Below, in pieces: positions 1 through 4,921 of a stretch of DNA of 5,945 nucleotides. Source of the stretch: an uncultured Bdellovibrio sp. (GTDB lineage: Bacteria; Bdellovibrionota; Bdellovibrionia; Bdellovibrionales; Bdellovibrionaceae); contig CAMLRE010000148.1 of NCBI GenBank assembly GCA_946482355.1, forward strand, positions 1 through 5,945, in the 5' to 3' direction. A model generated the notes under the pieces. That model ran no database searches, was not told the origin of the DNA, and was given only the letters and a program-made list of their open reading frames with translations. The position numbers and the translations under genes are program-made. Within the stretch, counting starts at the first letter, position 1. Each line of letters opens with the position of its first letter.

Positions 1-1
1 C

Positions 2-1693
2 GAAGATTCAATCAAGATTGCCGAAGTTGTTCAAAATAAAAAATCTGTTTACGTAACAGCCGTTTACGAAAAAAAACTTTCTCAACAAGTTACAGCTCAC
101 GATCGTGAAATTGAAGCCATTGAATACGTTCGCTCGATCGCACCGAAATTAGATTTCGGCTCTGCCCGTGTTGTGATGGCTCTTAAACAAGACAAAGTCA
201 CTGTTAGAAAAAAACAATTCCCGTTTTCTGATCGTTTAAAAATTTTAAAAAGTTTATCGTTTGAAATGGAAGAAGATATTCCATTTGATCCGGATCTTTG
301 TTTATTTGATGCAAAAACAATTTTAACAGAAGGCTTGGCGGCTCATGTTCTAGCGGTAGCAGCCCCAAAAACTCATATCGAAAAATCTTTAAGCTTAGCT
401 AAAGATTTCGGTGTTGAGCCTTACACTTTAACTGTAGACGGTATCGCATTTGCAAATCTTTTAGAAGCTTGGGATCAAGCTCCTCCGCAGTACCCGACAG
501 CCCAAGGCCCTTTAAGTTTTAATCCTGACGAAGATGTTCCTGCTGTTGAAACAACTGAAGATGGAACAAAACTTGGAAGCCCAATTACAGTAACTTTAAA
601 CATCGGTCACAAGAAAACTTTACTCTTAGCGCAGATCGAAGGCCGTTTAGTTTTTGTTCGAAGCTTAATGTGGGGTTCTGATTATATCATTCAAGAGTTC
701 GTGCGTAAGTTTCAACTTCCGTACCTTGATGCCCAACGTATGTTACAAAACGAAGCGGCATTATTACTTTCTAAATCAAACCAGGATTTTGAAACAGCCA
801 ACACCGCTTCAACGATTGAAAAAAGCATGCGCGATTTAGTGCGTGATTTACAAATGTCGTTTTTAGAACTTCAAAGTGAATTTCACGGTGAAATTAAAAA
901 TGTTTATTTAACTGGTGGTTTATCACTTCTTCCGAATGTGGGTTCTTTTTTAACTCAGCATTTAGAAGTGGCTTGTAACCCGGTTTCTGTCTTAGATCAT
1001 TTAATCGATCAAGGCACAATTCAAACGAACAATATTCCTATCGAAGCGGTGAAATCACGTTTTGCCACAGCGGTGGGTATTGCGATTGAAGCTTTTAAAA
1101 AACCGAAAAACCCTGCTCTTCAATTTATGAAAGGCGAATTTGTTGCTGAAAACAACCGCCTTAAACAATTTTGGACAGACTGGGGCTTAATCGTAAAAAC
1201 AGCCGCTGCGGCTGTGATCGTTTTCTTTATCTGGGGAAGCTTTCGCGAATCAATGACAACGACATTAGCTGAAAAAGGTGACGAAGCACTTTCAACACAA
1301 GCTAAAAACGTAGCCCGTCTTCCGCGCAAACAAGCGAATGAAAAAGGTGTAAAAAAATACATCAGCGAAAACAAAAAACGTGCGCAAGAATTTAAATTGT
1401 TAAGCCAAGTGGCCAGCATGAATTCAGCGTTAGATGTTTTAAAAAAAATCAGCGAAGTGTCGCCTGATAAGTCACAAAGTAAAATTGATATCACGCAATT
1501 ACAAATCAGCGATGATAATGTAAAAATCGTGGGCTATGCCAATTCTCCGCGTGAAGTGACATTGTTAAACCAGCGTTTAAGCACAATGGCTTTAAATAAA
1601 AAAGTTTTAGAAGAAACTCCGACATTACCAAGCCAGCCTAACCGCGTAGCTTTTTCTTTAAGTTTAAAAACTGACCGAGGATTACTTAAATGA
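2..1693 (+). CDS. gspL: Type II secretion system protein GspL (PilM-like actin-fold domain plus periplasmic domain), 5' end cut off by the window
   Basis: Inner-membrane assembly-platform protein of the type II secretion system; in the family it ties the cytoplasmic ATPase GspE to GspM and the pseudopilus. The frame is open from base 2 with 563 residues visible, so the GTG/ATG codons at 173 and 176 are internal. The first visible residues (EDSIKIAEV) resemble the end of the PilM/GspL phosphate-1 motif (DIG..SIK), so probably only 10-15 residues are missing. NIGHKKT (about 200-206) fits the second phosphate-binding segment, and VYLTGGLSLLP (about 301-311) the adenosine motif of the actin-like fold. 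A single membrane span lies at about 394-411 (bases 1181-1240). A charged helical stretch follows, then a periplasmic alpha/beta domain (about 475-555) like the ferredoxin-like domain of GspL/PilN. The stop overlaps the gspM start (ATGA). A stand-alone PilM is unlikely because of the membrane span, periplasmic domain and following gspM-gspN. Confidence 0.88.
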   Translation, partial: EDSIKIAEVVQNKKSVYVTAVYEKKLSQQVTAHDREIEAIEYVRSIAPKLDFGSARVVMALKQDKVTVRKKQFPFSDRLKILKSLSFEMEEDIPFDPDLCLFDAKTILTEGLAAHVLAVAAPKTHIEKSLSLAKDFGVEPYTLTVDGIAFANLLEAWDQAPPQYPTAQGPLSFNPDEDVPAVETTEDGTKLGSPITVTLNIGHKKTLLLAQIEGRLVFVRSLMWGSDYIIQEFVRKFQLPYLDAQRMLQNEAALLLSKSNQDFETANTASTIEKSMRDLVRDLQMSFLELQSEFHGEIKNVYLTGGLSLLPNVGSFLTQHLEVACNPVSVLDHLIDQGTIQTNNIPIEAVKSRFATAVGIAIEAFKKPKNPALQFMKGEFVAENNRLKQFWTDWGLIVKTAAAAVIVFFIWGSFRESMTTTLAEKGDEALSTQAKNVARLPRKQANEKGVKKYISENKKRAQEFKLLSQVASMNSALDVLKKISEVSPDKSQSKIDITQLQISDDNVKIVGYANSPREVTLLNQRLSTMALNKKVLEETPTLPSQPNRVAFSLSLKTDRGLLK

Positions 1694-2370
1694 GTCGTTT
1701 AGATGAATTAAAAGATCAACTTAAGACCTCACTTCAGACAACTTGGGAACGTATCCAGGAATCAGAAGCTTACAATCAGCTAAATGATAAATACCAAAAC
1801 TTAAGCCCCTCAGGACAAAAAATAGCCCAGGTTGTAACCGCTGTTGTGCTTGCCGGTATTGTGTTCTATTCACCGATTAGCCAATTACAACTTTCAAGTG
1901 AATTGCTGGCTCAATTTGAAGAAAAAAGAACTTTAATTCGTGATTTATTTAAAACTTACCGTGAATCTTCTGGTGGCCTGCAGATGGCTCCGGCCCCGCA
2001 GGCCGGCGAATTAATCTCGACAGTTCAAAATTCGCTGCAAAGTTCAAAATTAATTCCGGAACAAATTGTTTCAGTAAACACAACACAGGCTGAAGGCCGC
2101 TTAATTCCTGCCAACTTACAACAAGCGGTGGTTGAAGTTAAATTAGCTAAACTTAATTTACGTCAGATCGTAGATATCGGTGCGCAGCTAGCAAATATTT
2201 CGCAAGCGGTAAAAGTAAAAGATATGTTCATGCAGGCTAACGCTGAACTTGCCGGTTATTTCGATGTAACTTACAAACTTTACGCTTTAAAAGTTCCAGA
2301 ACCTCTTCCAGAGCCGGCTCCGGAACCAGTTAACCCTAAAAAGAAAAAAGCTAGCGAAGGTGAAGAATAA
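1690..2370 (+). CDS. gspM: Type II secretion system protein GspM
   Basis: Inner-membrane partner of GspL; in the family the two form a complex that links the secretion ATPase to the periplasmic pseudopilus. The 226-residue product has a long charged, helical cytoplasmic segment (about 1-44), one membrane span (about 45-60, VVTAVVLAGIVFY) and a periplasmic part. That part starts with a helix (about 66-92) and continues into an alpha/beta region (about 105-200) of ferredoxin-like size. The C-terminus is low-complexity: a Pro-Glu repeat (about 203-213) followed by Lys and Glu runs, probably disordered. The ATG lies within the gspL stop (ATGA), with GAGG at 1677-1680 nine bases upstream, which supports this start and coupled translation. 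GspM sequences diverge strongly, so the call rests on topology, size and position between gspL and gspN. Confidence 0.8.
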   Translation: MSRLDELKDQLKTSLQTTWERIQESEAYNQLNDKYQNLSPSGQKIAQVVTAVVLAGIVFYSPISQLQLSSELLAQFEEKRTLIRDLFKTYRESSGGLQMAPAPQAGELISTVQNSLQSSKLIPEQIVSVNTTQAEGRLIPANLQQAVVEVKLAKLNLRQIVDIGAQLANISQAVKVKDMFMQANAELAGYFDVTYKLYALKVPEPLPEPAPEPVNPKKKKASEGEE

Positions 2371-3338
2371 TGATGGATTTAATCATTAAAACATTTCGCT
2401 TTATCTGGTCGCAGAAATTTAAAATTCTGTTCACCTTAGTTTTTACTTTAGTGTTTTTATTTATTTTATTTCCGTTTAAAGATTTAAATGATTTTATTTC
2501 AGGCCAGGTTTCACGCCTGACTCAAAATGCGGTGTATCTGCAATTTGAAGACATGCACATCAATCCGGCTACGGCCGCGATTAGCCTTGATGGAGTGTTA
2601 GTTGAAACATCAACGATTGATGGCTTAAATGTAAATTCAATTTCAGCGTCGCCTTCACTCGCCGCTTTATTTAAACGCCAACCGGGCGGAAAATTAGTCG
2701 CTGAAGGTATCTTCGGTGGAAATGCACAGATTAAACTAACTCCCCTTGAAACTCTGGAATCAGGGGCTTTAAAAGCAAATCTTGAAGTAGCGACAGAAAA
2801 TATCTCGTTAAAGAATCTTCGCGATACAATGAAACTTTCGATTCCGCTTTCTGGTTCAACAAATATTACCGCGAATCTAACGGCTGATATGTCGTTTAAA
2901 GAACAACCCGATGGCGAAGTATCGGTTGTGATTGATAACTTTGAAATGCCTTCAACATCTTTAAATACTCCAAATTTTGGTGCAGTAACTTTGCCTGAAA
3001 TCAAATTCAAACAAGTAGATGTAAAAGGTAAATTTTCTAACGGAAAATTAATTATCGAAAACGCTAAATTAGGAAACCCGTCTGACGAATTATCGGGAAC
3101 AATCAAAGGTGATATCGCGATCACCATTCAAAATATCGGTGGCCAAGCGCGCCCGATGATTGGTGGTTACAATTTCAATGTAGATCTGATCGCGAAACCT
3201 GCGTTCGTGCAAAAAGCCGGTTTTTTCTTAACGCTAATTGATCAGTTTAAAAAAGAAGAAAAAGGCTCAAGCCGTTACCGTCTAAAGCTTCAGGCTTCAA
3301 GCACGGATCTTCCACCATCAATGCTTCCACTAAATTAA
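2370..3338 (+). CDS. gspN: Type II secretion system protein GspN (AsmA-like, deltaproteobacterial type)
   Basis: Accessory T2SS protein, anchored in the inner membrane and facing the periplasm; its exact role is not established. The 322-residue product has a short basic cytoplasmic N-terminus, one strongly hydrophobic span (about 19-34) and a beta-rich remainder with no further span. Alternating strands and the LGNPSDELSGTIKGDI stretch (about 234-249) recall the AsmA-like repeats of the deltaproteobacterial GspN family, as in Geobacter and Myxococcus. The start overlaps the gspM stop by one base (TAATG). GAAGG at 2356-2360 serves either the ATG at 2370 or the next codon, also ATG, at 2373. 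As the last gene of the gspL-M-N run it is probably the end of the operon, but no clear intrinsic terminator follows. A generic AsmA-like protein is the alternative if the context is ignored. Confidence 0.83.
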   Translation: MMDLIIKTFRFIWSQKFKILFTLVFTLVFLFILFPFKDLNDFISGQVSRLTQNAVYLQFEDMHINPATAAISLDGVLVETSTIDGLNVNSISASPSLAALFKRQPGGKLVAEGIFGGNAQIKLTPLETLESGALKANLEVATENISLKNLRDTMKLSIPLSGSTNITANLTADMSFKEQPDGEVSVVIDNFEMPSTSLNTPNFGAVTLPEIKFKQVDVKGKFSNGKLIIENAKLGNPSDELSGTIKGDIAITIQNIGGQARPMIGGYNFNVDLIAKPAFVQKAGFFLTLIDQFKKEEKGSSRYRLKLQASSTDLPPSMLPLN

Positions 3339-3345
3339 TTTTTAT

Positions 3346-3377
3346 TTGCAAGTTTTGTTTTTCCTTGATGTGATATT
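3346..3377 (+). promoter_or_regulatory. Possible weak promoter for the DUF2846 lipoprotein gene
   Basis: A TTGCAA element (3346-3351) and a GATATT element (3372-3377) preceded by TGT resemble a -35 box and an extended -10 box. The 20-base spacer is longer than ideal and the AT-rich gap makes chance matches likely. Transcripts from here would begin near 3384 and lack the left arm of the SD-masking stem at 3362-3390. Confidence 0.2.
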
Positions 3378-3390
3378 TTTACTTCAAGGA
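3362..3390 (+). promoter_or_regulatory. Inverted repeat that would pair with the Shine-Dalgarno sequence of the DUF2846 lipoprotein gene
   Basis: TCCTTGA (3362-3368) and TCAAGGA (3384-3390) form a perfect 7-bp stem with a 15-base AT-rich loop. The right arm contains most of the Shine-Dalgarno sequence AAGGAG (3386-3391), seven bases before the ATG at 3399. If the stem forms in mRNA it would mask the ribosome binding site. There is no U-tract after it, so it is not an intrinsic terminator. The pairing is seen directly; a regulatory role is inferred. Confidence 0.4.
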
Positions 3391-3398
3391 GAAACATC

Positions 3399-3860
3399 AT
3401 GACTAAATTATTTTCTATCGCATTTCTTGCAGCTTCGTTATCTTTCACTGGCTGCGCTTCAATTCCGAAAGCCGATCCAACGCAAGACAGTCAGGCAAAA
3501 CAATTTCAATCAGAAAAAGATAAATCAGTGATTTACGTTTATCGTAATGAGTATATGGGTGCTCTTGTAAAAATGGATATTGGGGTTAATGATCAACTCA
3601 TCGGAGCGACGAATGGTGGTTCTTATATGCGCATAGTCGTTCCACCGGGAAAACAACGACTTTCAAGTCATGCCGAAAATACAGATTTCGTAGAGCTTAC
3701 AACTTCACCAGATAGAATTTATTATGTATGGCAAGAAGTTAAAATGGGTGTTTTATATGCGCGCACAAAGCTGAACATTGTTGATGAAGCTACAGGTCGC
3801 ACAGCCGTTGGCCAATGCAGTTTAGTTAATCATATTCAGCCAACAGCTCAGCAAAACTAG
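3399..3860 (+). CDS. DUF2846-like lipoprotein
   Basis: A 153-residue predicted lipoprotein of unknown function. It starts at an ATG with AAGGAG (3386-3391) seven bases upstream. Residues 1-18 form a signal peptide (MTK n-region, then a hydrophobic stretch) ending in the lipobox FTGC, with the lipidated Cys at 19. Ala at the next position fits outer-membrane sorting by the E. coli rule. The mature part carries IYVYRNE (45-51), an IGA turn (68-70) and VVPPGKQ (80-86). These match the pattern of the DUF2846 family, a small beta-rich domain found in many proteobacterial lipoproteins with no known biochemical role. The signature is recognised from memory, not from a search. It is separated from gspN by 60 bases and from ssb by 161, so it may be its own transcription unit; nothing ties it functionally to secretion. 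Confidence 0.75.
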   Translation: MTKLFSIAFLAASLSFTGCASIPKADPTQDSQAKQFQSEKDKSVIYVYRNEYMGALVKMDIGVNDQLIGATNGGSYMRIVVPPGKQRLSSHAENTDFVELTTSPDRIYYVWQEVKMGVLYARTKLNIVDEATGRTAVGQCSLVNHIQPTAQQN

Positions 3861-3875
3861 GAACTTTTTAAACTC

Positions 3876-3899
3876 TTTGCTGTAAAATCAAACAGCAAA
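3876..3899. promoter_or_regulatory. 24-base inverted repeat upstream of ssb with the CTGT-N8-ACAG form of a LexA-type box
   Basis: TTTGCTGT (3876-3883) and ACAGCAAA (3892-3899) are perfect 8-base arms around an 8-base AT-rich centre. The core CTGT-N8-ACAG (3880-3895) has the layout of the E. coli LexA operator, and a -10-like TAAAAT (3883-3888) lies inside it. It begins 146 bases before the ssb start. It could instead be an RNA hairpin closing the lipoprotein transcript, but no U-tract follows. From memory, the LexA motif described in Bdellovibrio is different (TTAC-N3-GTAA), so a LexA role is uncertain. Confidence 0.35.
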
Positions 3900-3908
3900 A
3901 TCCGGATT
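3899..3908. repeat. 10-base perfect palindrome next to the larger inverted repeat upstream of ssb
   Basis: AATCCGGATT at 3899-3908 is self-complementary and abuts the right arm of the 3876-3899 repeat. It may be part of a compound operator or may be chance. Confidence 0.2.
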
Positions 3909-3912
3909 ACGC

Positions 3913-3981
3913 ATGACTGCATCAGCGCTAAGCAATTTAACAACATCTCGTGCTGGTGCGCCTCTTGTTCTATTTAGTTGA
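3913..3981 (+). CDS. Possible 22-codon leader ORF upstream of ssb
   Basis: An ATG at 3913 opens a frame of 22 codons ending in TGA at 3979-3981, 40 bases before the ssb start and in a different frame. The peptide would begin [19 protein letters not shown] and is rich in small residues. Only a poor GGA (3904-3906) precedes the start. ORFs this short arise often by chance, so this is a weak candidate for a leader peptide or small protein. Confidence 0.15.
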   Translation: MTASALSNLTTSRAGAPLVLFS

Positions 3982-4010
3982 CTCAAATTCACGCCCAAAG
4001 GACAAAGAAG

Positions 4011-4017
4011 AAGGAGG
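4011..4017 (+). promoter_or_regulatory. Strong Shine-Dalgarno sequence that fixes the ssb start
   Basis: AAGGAGG is the best ribosome binding site in the window and ends four bases before the ATG at 4022. It argues against the longer in-frame GTG start at 3950, which would put 24 unrelated residues ahead of the conserved SSB N-terminus. Confidence 0.85.
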
Positions 4018-4021
4018 GCAT

Positions 4022-4480
4022 ATGTCTGGAATTAACAAAGTAATTATTGTTGGCCGTTTAGGTCAAGACCCTGAAATGAAAGCTGTGGGCCAAGGCTCTA
4101 CAGTGACTCGTCTTAACGTTGCTACAAGCGAATCTTGGACAGATAAAACTGGTAACAAGCAAGAGCGCACTGAATGGCACCGTATTACGGTATGGGGTAA
4201 ATTAGCCGAACTTTGCGGTAAGTATTTAGCAAAAGGACGCATGGTTTACGTAGAAGGTAAACTGCAAACTCGTTCATGGGAAGACAACGGACAGAAAAAA
4301 TACGCTACAGATATCGTAGCTTCAACTGTTCAGTTTTTAGGTGGAGCTTCAACTGGAGCTGGCGCTGGTAATAACAATTACCAAAACGATTCTTCTATGA
4401 ACCAAGGTGGCGGAGATTTCAATTTCCAAGATTTCGGCCCGGAACCTAGCTTCAACCAATCAGAAGACATCCCATTTTAA
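4022..4480 (+). CDS. ssb: Single-stranded DNA-binding protein SSB
   Basis: Essential protein that coats single-stranded DNA during replication, recombination and repair and recruits partner enzymes through its C-terminal tip. The 152-residue product has the full bacterial SSB layout. An OB-fold (about 4-107) opens with [14 protein letters not shown] and contains ATSESW and TEWHRI. Aromatics W39, W52, W58 and W86 sit where E. coli SSB has its DNA-stacking W40, W54, F60 and W88. A short Gly/Asn/Gln-rich disordered linker (about 107-140) follows, then the acidic tip ending EDIPF, the site bound by SSB-interacting proteins. The start is fixed by the AAGGAGG at 4011-4017 and by alignment to the family. 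Length is slightly below the E. coli protein (178) because the linker is short. It has no visible operon partner: 161 bases precede it and stem-loops follow. Nothing suggests a plasmid- or phage-type copy. Confidence 0.98.
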   Translation: MSGINKVIIVGRLGQDPEMKAVGQGSTVTRLNVATSESWTDKTGNKQERTEWHRITVWGKLAELCGKYLAKGRMVYVEGKLQTRSWEDNGQKKYATDIVASTVQFLGGASTGAGAGNNNYQNDSSMNQGGGDFNFQDFGPEPSFNQSEDIPF

Positions 4481-4498
4481 TTATTACTTCGTTGCTGC

Positions 4499-4529
4499 GG
4501 CTTAGGCCTACATTTAGTAGGGCCTAACC
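4499..4529 (+). terminator. GC-rich stem-loop just after ssb
   Basis: TTAGGCC (4502-4508) pairs perfectly with GGCCTAA (4521-4527). The stem continues inward with TAC (4509-4511) against GTA (4517-4519), one bulged G at 4520 and an ATTTA loop. Outward, GG (4499-4500) can pair with CC (4528-4529) across a bulged C. It begins about 20 bases after the ssb stop, where an mRNA 3' end would be expected, but no U-tract follows. It may protect an mRNA end or act with the U-rich hairpin at 4571-4638. Confidence 0.45.
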
Positions 4530-4546
4530 CTTGCGCCTCGTACTAA

Positions 4547-4575
4547 TTAAAATCACTGATATTTACTGTTAAAAG
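4547..4575 (+). promoter_or_regulatory. Possible promoter for the small lipoprotein/barrel pair
   Basis: TTAAAA (4547-4552) and TAAAAG (4570-4575) with TGT just before it resemble a -35 and an extended -10 box with a 17-base spacer. Each matches the sigma-70-type consensus at only four of six positions. Start of transcription near 4582 would leave out the left arm of the hairpin at 4571-4635 and so avoid termination. Confidence 0.2.
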
Positions 4576-4638
4576 CCTTTTCTTTTTTGAAAAACACGCT
4601 CAGACTGAATGTGTGGAAAAAATGAAAAGGCTTTTTTT
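4571..4638 (+). terminator. Long terminator-like hairpin with U-tract that overlaps the start of the small lipoprotein gene
   Basis: AAAAGCCTTTTC (4571-4582) and GAAAAGGCTTTT (4624-4635) are a perfect 12-base inverted repeat. The stem extends inward with T6 (4583-4588) against A6 (4617-4622) across a bulged T at 4623, then ACAC (4594-4597) against GTGT (4611-4614). Seven Ts (4632-4638) begin within the right arm, followed by more T-rich sequence, as in an intrinsic terminator, here probably for ssb. The odd feature is position: the stem covers the ATG at 4622 and the U-tract is codons 4-6 of the lipoprotein. Pairing is seen directly; whether it terminates or controls translation is inferred. 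Confidence 0.6.
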
Positions 4639-4921
4639 ATTTTTATTTCTTATCGCTACAGCTGGCTCGGTCATGTCGTGCTCGATTTATAAATCAGCCG
4701 ATCGTAACAACTTTGAATCTGAAGCTCCCACTTTTAAAATCAAAAGCTTACAAAAAACGACGTGCTCTGGCCAATCGCTGGCTTCTGAAGCTTCACAAAG
4801 CCGCCTAATTACAACTCTTGACGATGAATTTTTATGGGAACATAAAATCCAGCAAAATTCTTTTTACGAATCAACTGATTTAAAAGGCACATACTGTTTG
4901 TATGACGTTACTTTTGAATAA
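4622..4921 (+). CDS. Small predicted lipoprotein of unknown function
   Basis: A 99-residue product I do not recognise. It opens with MKR, a Leu/Phe-rich hydrophobic core (4-18) and a lipobox-like VMSC with Cys at 20, so it is probably a lipoprotein. Ser at the next position fits outer-membrane sorting. The mature part has only two further Cys (48 and 92), which could form a disulfide, and no motif I can name. An in-frame GTG at 4613 would add three residues. The ATG at 4622 is preferred for its standard basic n-region, though its ribosome site is poor (GGA at 4615-4617, four bases away). The start lies inside the hairpin at 4571-4638. The gene overlaps the following outer-membrane gene by 20 bases, which suggests coupled expression and supports its being real. 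Chance ORF status cannot be wholly excluded. Confidence 0.62.
   Translation: MKRLFLFLFLIATAGSVMSCSIYKSADRNNFESEAPTFKIKSLQKTTCSGQSLASEASQSRLITTLDDEFLWEHKIQQNSFYESTDLKGTYCLYDVTFE

Noticed and set aside
173..178. GTG/ATG at 173-178 as the start of gspL
   Set aside because: The frame stays open to base 2 and the upstream residues match the start of the PilM/GspL fold; no Shine-Dalgarno sequence precedes it.
1120..1494. 124-codon minus-strand frame inside gspL
   Set aside because: Opposite to the membrane span and periplasmic domain of gspL; composition looks like an antisense shadow.
2522..3127. 201-codon open frame on the minus strand inside gspN
   Set aside because: It is antisense to a well-supported gene, with no ribosome site or recognisable motif; it reflects codon bias of gspN.
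3978..3983. TTGACT as a -35 box for ssb
   Set aside because: No -10-like element follows at a usable distance; the downstream sequence is purine-rich Shine-Dalgarno leader.
3950..4021. GTG start giving SSB a 24-residue N-terminal extension
   Set aside because: The extension does not match SSB, and a strong AAGGAGG sits right before the ATG at 4022.
3861..4021. tRNA or known riboswitch in the gap before ssb
   Set aside because: No cloverleaf, CCA-adjacent acceptor stem or riboswitch core could be traced; only the inverted repeats noted above.
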